Assembly: GCA_037953625.1 (NCBI GenBank) | Contig: CM075652.1 | Coordinates: forward strand, 72,817,501 to 72,881,500 | Origin: Crotalaria pallida | Lineage: Eukaryota; Streptophyta; Magnoliopsida; Fabales; Fabaceae | DNA length: 64,000 nt | Direction: 5' to 3' | Shown: in pieces, positions 33,401-45,010 of the stretch | How positions within the stretch are numbered: the first letter of the stretch is position 1 | Layout of the letters: the number at the start of each line of letters is the position of its first letter | Translations under genes and position numbers: made by a program | The notes under the pieces: generated by a model | What the model was told of the DNA's origin: nothing | What the model saw: the letters and a program-made list of their open reading frames with translations, nothing else | Database searches by the model: none

Positions 33401-36253
33401 CCTTTCCTAACCAAGTCACCCTCCCCATCTATCTCCCTTTCTCTTCCTCAACCCCTTTCTCTCTCGTTATCCTCATCTCACACGGTTGACACCAAAGAAT
33501 CATAGCTACTTTCTTCAATCATCATCTCTCTATTTCTCCCTTTCGAACCGCAATTCAACCGTCAATCACAAGCCTCCACCATCGCGAACCAAGGAGCGAT
33601 CTAGCTTTGTCACAGTTGTGATTGAATCGAAGAGATGAAAGACGATGGTGAATCTGACTTTTGTGGGGATGGCAGACCAGGACACTGACGAGGAAAAGGG
33701 CTGGGCTCATGCTTATGGTTCAACTGGGGAGAAGTTGATGGCTGTTGTGCTTGTGATCGATTGAGGATTGAAAGATGAGAGTGAGACCATGTGAAAGATG
33801 AGAGGATGAGATTTGTGAAGTGTGACTGTGTGAGGGATGAGAAAAGTGCAACTAGGTTTAGAAAGTGAGGAGTAGTGACTTGTGAGGGAAATTGGGAAAC
33901 TTTCCGTGTTTTATTTTTCATATTCAATAAAGATATTTTGGATAAAAAGCACATATAAAGCATATAATATTCAATACATCCATGTGTAAAACAATCTTAA
34001 ACTACAAAAAATATGGAATGGAAGGATTAACAAGTTATTATTTTTAGTTTCCCAAGGTAACCACCCACGCGAGTAGGGTGACTAATCATTTCGGGTACTG
34101 GCTGGCCTTTTAGGATGACCCTCTCAGCAAGACCTCTTATATTAACAAGAACTAGGGATGGAACCTCCGACCACTTGTTAAAGTAACAACAACCCCAATT
34201 GCCAACTATACTAACCTCCACCGGTAATTATTATAAGTACATTTAAGGATGGTGTTATTGGCATTTAAAGATACTAGCTCATACTCCATCCATTCCACAT
34301 TATTTATAGTATTAACCTTTTATTTTATTCCATATTCTACTTTTAGCTTTTCAAGGCATGTTAAATATTTTTTTTCCAATTTTAACCTTTATTTAATTAT
34401 TTTCTTCACTCCTTATTAATTATATTTCTCTCGTTTTTCTCATATCTAAACTATCATATATTAATTAATGGAGACACTTTTTAATAAAATCTAAACATTA
34501 TTATAATTTTTAATAAGGATTAAATAGAGATATTTTGGATAAAACACATATAAAACTTACAATATTCAATACATCTTTAATATATGTCAAACAACCTTAA
34601 ATTACAAAATATATGGAATGGAGTGAGTAACACTTTTTATTAACAAATCATAATTTTAGATAATTATTTTTCAACATTGTGATTGACTGATGCGTACTAT
34701 ATTATCATTATTTGAGGATGTAAATAGCCGCGCTCTGCATTTAATTTCCTATTTATTCTATGAGAGAGAGAAAAAGAGAGAGTAGTGAGTGAAAGATGTG
34801 CAACATTTTCATATATAGTACTCCCTCTTTTTGAGATATTTTTTAATATATAGTATATTTTTTATAACTAACCTACCTCTTCCTGTAGCTTGTGTTTTTC
34901 CCTTGATATGACTTCAAATTCTTGTTTGAGTGAATCGTACAAGTTCTCAAGTTGCTTGGTCTTCCACCTTGCACGCCTATTTTGGAACCAAACAGCAATT
35001 TGGCGAGGCTGCAGCCCTAACTCCTTTGAAAGCTTCATCTTCCTTTCTGGGTCCAACTTTATCTCCTTCTGAAAGCTACTCTCCAGTGAGTCAAGCTGAT
35101 CGCTCGTTAGTCTCTTCTTCTTCTCATGGTTCCCGCACTCCATTTTTCCCATTGCCTCTGGAGCTATCTCAGCCAATGCTTGCTGTTTCACTTCCCCTCC
35201 TTAACACAAACAGAGAGTTAATTTCTTCTTATAATCTAGTAAACAACACTGTCAACACTTTCAGGTTTATAGCATAATTTAAAGTACCCATACTTTTAAA
35301 GCTATATAAATCTGAAAAGTGTTTGGAAAATGTAACACTCTAATAATATACATAAAAACATTTTTGAAATCTAAACATGTCACTGTTGTAGTGCCTACTA
35401 TATCATATATTACATGAGAAGAGTGATATTAATTATATGTACATAAAGAATTTAATATCTCGAGTTTTATATGCACAAAAAATTTGTTTCTTCATATAGA
35501 CAAACAAATGTACATCCTAATATTAATTTTGCATGTACACGTAACATTAGTGATATGAGAAAATAAGTGATATATTAATATTTTAAAAGTTTTTTTTTTT
35601 AAATTTTCATTACATCATCCGCTATTCAAGTCTTTGTTAATCATTGACTTTAAATAAATCAATGATAGATAATATGTTGATAATGTAAAAAATGCACATC
35701 CAGTAAAATCATATAACGACTATATTTGCCCATAAAAATCTACATTATTCATTTAATAGAAAACACATTCAATTATACAAATCATATTCTTCTTACCTTT
35801 AATTTATTGTTTTTCCAGAAATGGACAACGTATTTGGAATGTTGTCCTAGAATACTACATTTGGTTTTAAAATACCATGCTTTGAAGTCTAGAATACCTA
35901 CTTTTATGTGTGGCTTCAAGAAGATCAATAATTAAAGTGGGACAATTGCTTGGCCTTCAAGTTACTATTCGTGTGCAAACATACAAAAATGGACTCTGAA
36001 AATAGTAATAATGTGACAGGCTTACTAAAATACATGCTACAAGGTAATTGCTTCCCAACTCCTTTACCATGAAGAAATAATGTAACTTCAGATTAATATT
36101 CAAGGATAATAATAAAACTAGATAGTGTATTTTTTGACATTATTGTTCTTTAATTTTACCTGGATATTGGGTGTAACTATAGTTGTAGAGGAAGCTTAAG
36201 GAAGAGTCAGATCGAGGAACAAAGGGCACTGTTGAGCTCCCATTCCAATCCAT
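30492..36253 (-). CDS. LMI1: HD-Zip class I transcription factor, LMI1/Tendril-less-like
   Basis: A nuclear DNA-binding protein; relatives control leaf margin, stipule or tendril identity. Three exons: 36253-36160, 35196-34877 and 30743-30492, giving 221 residues. Intron 1 (963 bp) is CCAG|GTAAAA...AG|GGGAAG; a second acceptor three bases upstream (exon start 35199) would add one Gly. Intron 2 (4133 bp) is GAG|GTAGGT...TTTAG|GTTGTG. The homeodomain spans about 57-112, with the recognition helix QIAVWFQNRRARWK. Leucine-zipper positions L114, L121, I128, L135 and L142 keep an exact heptad across the exon 2/3 junction, which confirms the splice and the long intron. The start ATG gives MDWNGSS, and the protein ends WAGPYYP. 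Other HD-Zip I members (ATHB-22/51) are the alternative names; class I is certain, the orthology is likely. Confidence 0.9.
31268..32047. mobile_element. 780-bp foldback MITE in intron 2 of the homeobox gene
   Basis: AGTTTTTCTTTATGAACC at 31268 is mirrored by TTTCATAAAGAAAAACT ending at 32047. The arms extend about 200 bp and repeat CCGCCTTG/CAAGGCGG blocks (for example around 31345-31420 and 31855-31975). A-rich flanks (AAAAAAAGG and AAAAAAAAAG) could be a 9-bp duplication with a mismatch. The transcript would fold into a long hairpin. Confidence 0.82.
32674..32784 (+). mobile_element. SINE with target-site duplication
   Basis: A short element with pol III-like boxes (A-like CAGTTGGTGGCTG; B box GGGTTCTAGTC) and a poly-A tail of about 16 A. 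It is flanked by AGAAGGACCAATTTG on both sides (32659-32673 and 32785-32799). It lies in intron 2 of the homeobox gene. Confidence 0.88.
33132..34025. mobile_element. Stowaway-like MITE copy with a large insertion
   Basis: The left end (around 33132-33185, TATTCCATATCTTTTGTAATTTTAG) and right end (33915-34025, AGATATTTTGGATAAAA, AATATTCAATACATCC, ATATGGAATGGA) match the two halves of the MITE at 34284-34627. The middle about 730 bp, from GAGATGTAACGGTTCGATC, is foreign and contains a weak minus-strand ORF. Borders are approximate. Confidence 0.5.
34027..34225 (-). mobile_element. SINE, minus strand
   Basis: On the minus strand TTAGTATAGTTGG (A-box-like) is followed by GGAGGTTCCATCCCT (B box GGTTCCATCCC) within about 60 bp, then a body ending in TTGGGAAACTAAAAATAATA. 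No clear duplication was found. Confidence 0.65.
34284..34627. mobile_element. Stowaway MITE, TSD TA
   Basis: CTCCATCCATTCCACATT at the left and ATATGGAATGGAGTGAG at the right, with TA at 34282-34283 and 34628-34629. It lies in intron 2 of the homeobox gene, about 250 bp from exon 2. Confidence 0.85.
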
Positions 36254-37014
36254 AACTTCACTTTCTTGTCTCTTCAATTCCCCTCAATATTTCCAGCTCC
36301 AATTTTTTTTGGTGTTTATATTGGTTGTAGATCGATTATGGACCACAAAGGCAGTGATGAGAAGATAGAGAAAGGTCAGAGGAGTGTTGCAGCAAGTTTG
36401 AGTAGTGTTTAACTATGCTGGGGGAGGCGTGGCACTAGAGCTCTGAGAGATGATAGGTTCTATTCCTCTCTTTTTGGGTGCAAGGGAAGTGTGGAATGGG
36501 AGAGAGAGAGTGTGTCATAGACTTGTGAATTTGTGAGCTTCTGATTCATTTTTGGATGCATCAAGGTATTTTCTAACTGATAGTCGAAGACTAATCTTTT
36601 TTAAACCGTAAAGATCATTTAAGTGGAGCTTTGCCTCTGTCATCAAATCATTTTTCAAACCTACCGCAGAAATTAAATCCCTGATACCATAATTAAAAAA
36701 TCCAATTATCTATCTGCTAAGCTGTAACTTGTTGATAAAAGAAAGGTGAGCTTCTTATTCTAACTTCACTTTTGGGTAGCAAAAAAGTTGTGTGTGTTTA
36801 ATGCAGAGACCGTACTAGATAGCGAAGAAGAAGAGCAGCGAGGACAAGGCGTGAAAAGGGGATAGAAAATGTCAGTTGACCCCACCAAGCAGTCTCCAAC
36901 GGGAGGGGACCTCATTTGATCGTACACATACGAATCCACCCTTCCCGCATTGACTTACAATCAACACATGTCCCATAGTCTATGTTTTTCCTATAGTATC
37001 AAAACATAAAATTA
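36254..37014 (-). promoter_or_regulatory. Proximal promoter and leader of the homeobox gene
   Basis: On the minus strand a TATA-like AATATAAACACC (TATAAA at 36315-36320) lies 62 bp before the ATG, which would give a short leader starting near 36285. Further upstream is a CT-rich tract (36475-36515, CTCTCTCTCTCCC). No other gene is seen here. Confidence 0.4.
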
Positions 37015-37016
37015 TA

Positions 37017-37301
37017 AAACCTCTGTTCCTATTTATCTTTCCTATTTCAAACAAAATACATCATTTAAGAAATGCAATCATTATTTAGATTTTCAATACA
37101 TTAATTATGTTTTTTCCCACTATACCCTTTCTCTTTTTATAATCATTACTTATCTTCTACTACTTACGAAAACCAATACCCAATTAAATAGGGGTAGACA
37201 TGGAAAGTAACATTTATTATACCTTAAAATAATCAAAAGGATAGATAATAAGAAACAAAAAACTTGTCCAAAAACAGACAATTAAATAGGAACGGAGGGA
37301 G
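37017..37301. mobile_element. Stowaway MITE, TSD TA
   Basis: Left end CCTCTGTTCCTATTTATC, right end TAAATAGGAACGGAGGGAG, flanked by TA at 37015-37016 and 37302-37303. The right end has the canonical CTCCCTCCGTTCC terminus when read inward; the left end is mutated. Confidence 0.85.
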
Positions 37302-37313
37302 TAATATAAATAA

Positions 37314-37341
37314 CTAGTTTTTAGCCCGTGCATTGCACGTG
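37314..37341 (-). mobile_element. Helitron 3' terminus
   Basis: On the minus strand CACGTGCAATGCACGGG forms a short hairpin, followed seven bases later by CTAG and then T. The same hairpin-plus-CTAG-T layout occurs at the window end (63970-63997). The element body should extend to higher coordinates; its other end was not found. Confidence 0.6.
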
Positions 37342-37386
37342 TGTGCACGCGTCTTGTTTTTGTTTTTTTATAGTGGAACTTAGTTA

Positions 37387-37736
37387 TTCTCTCCGTTTCA
37401 CAATATTTGGGTTTTTAGGTCTGAGCACACAGATTAAGAAAGTGTTAATTATTGTAAGTATTATGTATAGTTTGTCTAAAATGTCCCTATTTAATCCTTA
37501 TTAAAAATTGTAGTAGTATTTAATTTTTATTAGTAAGTGTGTTCATTAATTAATGTATAATGATTTAGAGATGAGAGAGATGATAAAAGTAGAATTAATG
37601 AAGAGTAAGAGAAATGATTGAATGAAATGTTAAAATTAGAAAAAAAAAATATGTTTGTGTACTGAAAATGTAAAAGGTCAAACATTATGAAACAAGAAAA
37701 AAGGCTAAAAGGCCAAATATTGTGAAACGGAGGGAG
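37387..37736. mobile_element. Stowaway MITE, TSD TA
   Basis: CTCTCCGTTTCACAATATTTGG at the left and CCAAATATTGTGAAACGGAGGG at the right are near-perfect complements, flanked by TA at 37385-37386 and 37737-37738. Confidence 0.9.
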
Positions 37737-38400
37737 TAACAATTAAGTATTAATGATTGAGTATTAAATTTGTTATATTACATAAGTTATATTTTATTTG
37801 TGAAATAATATTAATTTATTGATATTTAGATGATTTTATTCATTAAAATTTGTGCAAATAAGAGATACTTATAATTTACATCTAATTGAAGAACTAATAT
37901 TCAAAATTAAAAAAATGAATGAGAAAATGTTTAAATTTCAAAAGCTAGATATGAAAATGAAAATTTTGAGAAACTGCTAGATATGAGAAAATTTTCTACA
38001 GGCGGTCGACCATCCCAATTTAGCAATTTACCCATGTTCCGCACTTTTATTTTTTTTCTCTAACACACTTGCCTCTAATTTCTAGAAACTACTATTACAA
38101 TTAAAAAAGATCTTCTAAAAACCGCTATACATGAATTTAAAAAAAAAGTTTGCTTTATTCATAGGTAAAGTAATTCTTGGTGATCACAAATTTTTAAACA
38201 AAGCGTATACTTTTGAATTGATTTCATCTTGTATAACAAATGTGTAATAACACAAATCGAAAGGAATTGAATAATAACTCAAAGTATGAATTCTCATGTA
38301 ACAATTTTGTTAATTGTTTTTACACAAATAAGATAATAAGAATTATTTATTATCTTATTAAGAAATAACAAAAAAATAAGGATATGAGCATTTTAAAAAT
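37737..38400. other. AT-rich gap, no gene
   Basis: Nothing recognisable beyond poly-A/T runs; probably the body of the Helitron-like repeat whose terminus is at 37314. Confidence 0.3.
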
Positions 38401-38654
38401 GAGTGAAGGGACAGTTTGATCCCTCAAGTTTTTCGACAGCGACACTTTAGTCCCTCAAGAAATTTAATTCATTTTTAATCCCCATGTTTTCCAAAAGTAC
38501 CAATTTAGTCCCTCAACGAAGTGGCTAACAGAAATAGGACAGGGACTAAATTGGTACTTTTGGAAAACTTTGGGGACTAAAAATGAATTAAATTTCTTGA
38601 GGGACTAAAGTGTCCCTGTCGAAAAACTTGAAGGACCAAAATGTCCCTTCACTC
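38401..38654. mobile_element. Mutator-type foldback MITE
   Basis: GAGTGAAGGGACAGTTTGATCC at 38401 mirrors GGACCAAAATGTCCCTTCACTC ending at 38654; the whole 254 bp is one inverted repeat with a short centre (AACGAAGTGGCTAACAG). Flanks TTTAAAAAT and TTTAAAAAA match at 8 of 9 positions, consistent with a Mutator-type duplication. Confidence 0.87.
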
Positions 38655-39186
38655 TTTAAAAAAAGATAAGTGTGTCAACATTTTTCTTTTTAAAATTTTT
38701 TTCTCAAATAAACTACATTCTTATCACTGTAACAATTTTCAAAACCATAACATTCAGAAAGAAATATGAAATATGAAACAAAAATTAGGAAATTAAGGTA
38801 GCTTCTTCCAATTCAAAAGCAAAAAAAGAAATTAGGAAATTAAACATTTAGAGTCCATCAATCTATACGTAATGTATCTTTTTTATCCTCTTTTCAATAG
38901 CCTAATCATAATCATCAGCAATATAAGTAGCTACTTCATACAAAAAACCATATAAATTAAAAATTAAAAAAAATATTCCAAGGTGTACAGTACATTTCAA
39001 TTGAAAAGATCCATAAAAATCATTTAACTTAGTAAAATCAATTTGAATGGTTATTCCGACCGCAAATTTCCCTTGTTCTACAATTTTGGCAACCCAAAAA
39101 TAAAAATCAAAAGCAATGAAAAATAGAAGAAGAAAAATGGAGTGAAGCAACCCAACTTAAAACAAATGAAAAGTAAAATATAGTCC
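38655..39186. other. AT-rich gap, no gene
   Basis: A short minus-strand ORF (38902-39150) shows no recognisable features. Nothing else seen. Confidence 0.3.
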
Positions 39187-39748
39187 ATATTTGTGACGAC
39201 CCGCAAATTCCTCGTATTGTTTTAAGTATTAAAGAGATTTATTTTTGAGAAAGTGTTCTTGAAAGAGTATTTCTTTGAATGAATTTCTTATTTCATGACT
39301 TCAAAGTGGTGAATGATTTTAAAGGAATGGTTTTCATGAAATGATACTATAAGTTTTAGAAATTGAGTTTTTGGAATGATTGTGTATTTAATATTTGCAT
39401 GCTTCAAAGAAATGGTTATTTTTATATATGAGTAATTTCATGAGAAAAATTTATTTCCTATGTGTATATGTGCTACGTGTATATGTATGCATGTATGTAA
39501 GCCTAGGATTTTTCATTTTAGGACAAGGAGACTATAGAATAATTAGAACCATAAAGAAATTAAATTGGTAGAAAATTTGAAGTAGTAGAGATAAATCATG
39601 CATGAAGTGACCTAAAGCCCTAAAATTACTCCTAGATGTCCCCTTGATAAAATCCACCCATGAAACTTGTTGAAGTGCCAAAATTGCCCCTCCTAAACCT
39701 ATGAGAACCGAATTTCATAAGGGCAAAAAGGGAAACCATGAGTTGGCC

Positions 39749-39755
39749 TATAAAA
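39749..39755 (+). promoter_or_regulatory. TATA box of the giant LTR
   Basis: GCCTATAAAAGTAAGG about 560 bp into the LTR, followed by a C/T-rich leader (CTTCTTCTCATTTCTTCC), matching a pol II LTR promoter and placing the transcript start near 39780. Confidence 0.65.
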
Positions 39756-42700
39756 GTAAGGAGCTTAGTTCATTTTCCTTCAACCAAAACTCACTTCTTC
39801 TCATTTCTTCCAAACACATTCTAAGAGCCCATTAAACTCTTAGAGAGAAAGAGAGAGAGAGAGAGAGAGAGGGAGTCGTGAGCTAGAGATGAGGAAGAAG
39901 AAGGAGTTCAAGCCAAAACCTAAGGATTCCCTTGAAGATCAAAGTGCTAGAGGATAAAAGACCTTGGTTTTGGTGGGTGATTCGAAGATCCTAGAAGTGT
40001 TAGAGTTGGTTTTGATTTATAAGCTTTGTAAATTTTCTTTTCTTCTTGCATGTCTACTTTTATGATTTGATCAATGGTTGCATGTATTGTTAATGCTTTG
40101 ATCTTGAATTTTTAAGAGCTAAATGAACTTGTAAAACACTGGATCATGAGCCATGTGATTCGGCCATGACTAGTATTTTGGGTCTTAATGCTTTTTAATT
40201 TGATCCAAGTAGTTGCATGTTAACTTTATGCTTAGAAAAGTTGATTTGAGTTGTGGAAATGTCTTGATTTTGATTTGACCTTGATAAAGCTTTGATTTTT
40301 GTCTTGATCTTTGAAAAAGTTTTGATCTTGAGCTTTGCATGTGATTTTTGAACAAAAAGATCTAGTCTTTCTTCAAATGCATGTCACGGTTTTAGCCTCT
40401 TTTTACCCAAAATGATTTTGGACTTTGATTTGTACTATTATGATTGATTTTATGACTTGATCTACAAGATCTAAGTACATGCATGTTGATGTTTGACCTT
40501 GAAAAGTTATTTTTATGTCCCTTTGAAAAATAAGTTGAAAGTGTTTATGGTGATCTATGATTATTTTTGATTCTTACATATTTTGTGGAAAAACTTAAGA
40601 ATTGAGTCTTGCATGTTCTATTTGAGTGAAAAGATTGATTTTTCCTTGATAATCATCACGGTTTTGCAAAGGAACCAAGGGAACAAGCTTTGAAAAATGA
40701 TTTTTAACTTGATCTATGTCTTGTGTTCTTGCATGTTAAAGATTTGAAGTTAAATCTTGATTTTTAATGATGTGTATTCGGCCTAGTCTTAGAACCAAGA
40801 GATCATGTTTTGTTTTTCATGAAAAAGACACATGCATGATGATTCTTCTTGATTTAAGGATTTCTAAAGTGCATGCAAGAGAATTAAAAAGAAAACTTGG
40901 TTTGAAGTGGTGATGATGATTCGGTTTTATGCTTTAAAAAGGAAATGATGTTTTTAAAATTTTGTGTAAGAAAGTACATAATTAAATCCATGAATCTTGA
41001 CATTTGCATGTTGAAAAATGAACCAAAAACCTTGTTTTTGTCATGATGAATATTCGGCCAATGCATGCTAACTAGGTTAGGATTCTTTTCATGAAGTGAC
41101 ATGAAATAATGAGCATGTTTTATGGATTAATGCTAAGTTAAATTGTTTGAAATGGTGTTGTGAGTATTTAGTTTCTATTCGGTTTTGGTTAAAAAGATAA
41201 AAGGAGTAAATTGATTTTATCTTGCATGTTGATTTAAAAGGATAAGACTTTGATGTGGTACTTGATTTAATAAATTGGTTTAAGTTAAGAAAATGAATTA
41301 AAGTTTGTCTAATTTTTCAAGAAGGACTCACGGTTTTAGGATCCAAAAAGAAAGAAATAATTTCATGATTTTGTGTCTTTGATGTGGACAAATCTTTGTT
41401 TCGATATGTGCATATTTTCGGTCATGAATGATAAAAGTGTTAAGGAAACTTTGTTTTATAAACCTAAAGATGCAAGTTGATGCTTGAACATGATTTGGTT
41501 GTTTGGAGCATACAAAGTTTATATGTGTGGCTTATTCCATTCGGTCCCTTTTTAATAAAGTAGGTAAATATGAAAATGAATTATTTAGAAAAGATTATTG
41601 TGAGTTGTATAATTGCCTTGACGTTGATCAAATTGGTTATATGATTTTAATTAATTAATAAAGTGTTGCTTGATTGTTTATGTGTTAAGTTGATGTTTGG
41701 AAAATATTTGAGTACGTAATTGGTTTTGAAATTAATTGATTTTACGATAATTCGATTTGATTTATTTGGAAACATGGGACATGTTTAGTGGCTGTCCTAA
41801 GTTTGTACTTTTTGATAAAGCTTGAATTTTAAAATGAGAAAGCGATTGTTTTGAGCTAAAGAATTATTTAAAGCAAGAGGTACTTTTACGACGTTTTCGG
41901 GTTTTATTAGAGTGGATTTACAAAACCATTCTTTTACTGTCCAGAATCGTTGGACTTGCTTCTTAACTTTAAAAGTGTGTACAAGTGATTTAAAGTATGG
42001 TTTTCAAGTGGTATTTGATTTAGAAAGAAGCCGGATTAAAAACGGTGAATTTTTCGGTGTTTTTGGATATGTTTAAGGTGTTGTCCAAGACGGACCAGCA
42101 ACCGAATCAATTGGTTTAAATTATTTTATCAGATGTTTTCAAATGGTTTTGAAGTACTTAAAGTACTAGAAAATATTAGAGTTGTTTTGAGAAAACAAGT
42201 ACGTTTTAAGTCTTCCGACGAGGAACGGAATGTGTATTGAGTTAAGGAAAGATTTTCTTATACAAGTTAATAACGTAAATGTGTTCCATTTAATACGAGG
42301 AATTCTAAAGACAAGGAATTGGGACAGCTGGCAGCGAAAAGGATACGAGGAGATCGTGCACATTTAATAGCTGGACTTGAGGTGAGAGAGAAGCTTTCCT
42401 AAGACACCGTGGTATTTAGGTGATTTATTAGGACGTTCCGGATCATCTCAAAAATCAGAACTTAGTGGTTCTGAGTCAGTAGTATAGTGGCAATTGTTTG
42501 TGTTGTGTGGCCACTCATACGAAGGAGACAAAGACCACATGTCGTTGTGTGATGAATTGTATGATGATGATTTGAAATGGCATGCTTATGTTTATTTGTT
42601 TAATTATGCATGATGATATTTGAACTGTTGAACAATAAGAGTAGCATGCTGATAGACATCTGTTATGTCTTGAGAATGAAAAGATATGAATAAGTTGTGA

Positions 42701-43109
42701 AAGTGATGAAATGAAATTGAAAGTAAAAGACACAAAGGAAAGATATACCACCTTGTTTGGCCTAAGTCCTTATGTAGTAAGGCAGCCTTGATAAGACATT
42801 AAGAGAAGAAATAATGATAAAAGTATGAGAGTGATTGGGAAAGAAATAAAGAGTTGAGATTGGGGAAAGATTTGATGACAAAGATGCGGATAAGCCAGAG
42901 TTGGGAAAAGTAATGTTGTTGTTGTTGGTCGAAATGAGAAATAGTATGAGATGTGACATGAGATGTGAAAGTGAAGCCAGAGGGCTGTTGTTCCAAAAGA
43001 GATATAATGAGAAAGGTTACGAGATGAAATGTGATATGAGAGGAGCTGTGCTCCTTTGTTGTTGTTGTTTGGTATGAGATTGGTGTTGAGTTGAGCTTGC
43101 TACTCCACT

Positions 43110-43480
43110 AATGCTCACCGAGATGAGATTTTTGAGAAAGTTTACAAAATGAGATTTTTGTGAAAGTTTATGAAAAGAGATTTTTGAAAAGGTTTACAAA
43201 ACGAGATTTTTGAAAAAGTTTACAAAACGAGATTTTTGAGAAAATTTACAAGATGAGATTTTTGAGAAAGTTTGCAAAATGATATTTTGAGAAAGTTTAT
43301 GAGATGAGATGTTGTAAAATGAGATGTTCAGAAAGATTGTGATTTCGAGGAGGGTTATGAAACAAGATTTTGAGAAAGATTATGAAAGGAAAGTTGAGAA
43401 AATTTGTGAAATGATATTTTGAGAGAGTTTTTGAAATGAGACTTTGAGAAAGAATGAAAGGAGATGTTGAGAAAGATTGT
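43110..43480. repeat. Purine-rich tandem array, about 30-bp units, in the giant LTR
   Basis: Around a dozen diverged units of the type GAGATTTTTGAGAAAGTTTAC and AAATGAGAT. They are strongly purine-biased on the plus strand. Confidence 0.8.
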
Positions 43481-43642
43481 GAAATGAGATGCAAGTTTGC
43501 CAATGCGATCCTAACTCTGTGCTATGTTGAGAAAAGAAAGAAAAAGGGATGTTAAAAGTTAGTGGTCGGGACTCGTTGAAGGGATGCACCAAGGATGGGC
43601 CGACTTTAGGTTAATTAAAAAGATAAAAGACTTTAAAAGACT

Positions 43643-43828
43643 TTGACGAATGCGAACGCGGTGATCTATGAGTGTGATATCGAAGTAGTGGAGAGGAAGG
43701 AACCATGGGTATCTGCGGATACTCAGGTGGAGATTGCATTAGGGGAGGACGATGACGGTGAAACGTCAAGAAGTCTAGATTACTTTCTAGGCAGAATGAA
43801 TTCCACATGTGGCATACGAACGTGGTAG
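43643..43828 (+). CDS. Possible upstream exon of the LTR ORF
   Basis: A 61-codon plus-strand reading frame with an acidic centre (ALGEDDDGETSRSLDYFLGR). Its end corresponds to the first 40 bases of the window in giant LTR copy 1, where CTTTTTTAGGTAGAAC replaces TACTTTCTAGGCAGAATG, but that copy does not clearly keep the frame. It could be an exon of an LTR transcript together with 44654-45010, or noncoding. Confidence 0.2.
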   Translation: MTNANAVIYECDIEVVERKEPWVSADTQVEIALGEDDDGETSRSLDYFLGRMNSTCGIRTW

Positions 43829-44653
43829 GGACTGGGGGCCAAAGCCGTGGTAAGTTCTGCAGCGCAACTAGAACTAGTACTGTCGCCCACTAGATTGCAA
43901 ATCTTGAACAGTGAGAGGGACTGGAACGGGGCATTTGTGATTTGTCATTGTACCTGAGTTTTCTACAGTGAGCCTTGATTATATGATATGAATTGAATTG
44001 ATTTGAGACTGCACCCGATTTTCTACAGTTCTCCTGGCTTGGAGCCATTTGATTGTCGAGACAGCTGTCGTGTCCGCGTGGTAAAGGTCTTGTTCTCCTG
44101 TTTGCTTCCAACTAGGTTGGGTGGATGACCGAGGAGATGTAGACTTTGGACGTGTGTGCTGACTACGAACGAAACGAGTACCTCGATGATATTTTGATTT
44201 CCCTCGGTCATCGATGGTTGTGATTTGATAAGACTTTATAAGAAAAGCTTAGAGAGACATAAAAAGACTGTTAAATATAAGAAGTAAAGTCTTATGGAAT
44301 GTCGACAATGAGAAAGGAATCGAGAATGGAAAGTATGGAAAAGTGAATGAAACCCTATGAAGAGGGAAATGAATGAAAGTGAAAGATTTGAAAGTTGAGA
44401 TGAGAAGAATTGAGAAATAAAGAATGTTTATGTTGAGAAATGATAATAAGTTTGGCATAATAATGAATGATGATATTGATAATGATGATGATGATATGCT
44501 TGAATACTATGTTGTATGTGTATTGCTTTGTTATGTTTGTATTGTCTTGATATCTTGCCTACTTAAACCCACACCGTCGACGATGCGTCGTTCGGATTGC
44601 TTACTCTCTCCTGTTCGTTGGCATATCGGTGCTGCTGGTATCTCAACGGACAG

Positions 44654-45010
44654 ATGGAGCATCGTATGGAGATCACCACTTGGAATAAGCATGGCAAAGG
44701 TTGGAAGTTCACTCCGTATGGATGGGTATGGATCGGCTACACTCAGATAGTGATTTCGGACCCGGAACACCTATTGAGCGGAGTTAATTTGGGGCCGCAC
44801 TTGGGACAAGTCACCGTACGAGGATATAGGAGCTACGAAGAAAAGGTGTGGTATGAGACTCAGAGAAACTCTACCACTCTAGATGGAGTGGAGTTGGAGT
44901 CCAATGGCGATGGAGGAACAGCCACACGGATGGCATCATCCTCGGGAACGAAGAAAGGGCGCAAGAAGAAGGAGAAACTTCATCCGATTGTTTTCGACAG
45001 GAAGGTTTAG
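44654..45010 (+). CDS. Conserved LTR-resident ORF (giant LTR)
   Basis: From ATG at 44654, 118 residues with a 23-residue block of W-x8-W-x-G-x5-I-x-D-x-E shared without gaps with copy 1 (766-1104) and the minus strand near 7095-7165. Downstream, HLLSGVNLGPHLG and TVRGYRSY match HKLRGATIDLHIG and TLRDYMDG of copy 1. The C-terminus is basic here (KKGRKKKEK) but acidic in copy 1. CGGACAG directly before the ATG, after a CT-rich stretch (44600-44615), could be a 3' splice site. The frame is open further upstream (to 44597), so the start is a choice. No known domain recognised; role unknown. Confidence 0.45.
   Translation: MEHRMEITTWNKHGKGWKFTPYGWVWIGYTQIVISDPEHLLSGVNLGPHLGQVTVRGYRSYEEKVWYETQRNSTTLDGVELESNGDGGTATRMASSSGTKKGRKKKEKLHPIVFDRKV

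Noticed and set aside
33610..33963. Minus-strand ORF of 117 codons in intron 2
   Set aside because: Lies in foreign sequence inserted in a MITE copy, with no recognisable domain or neighbouring exons.
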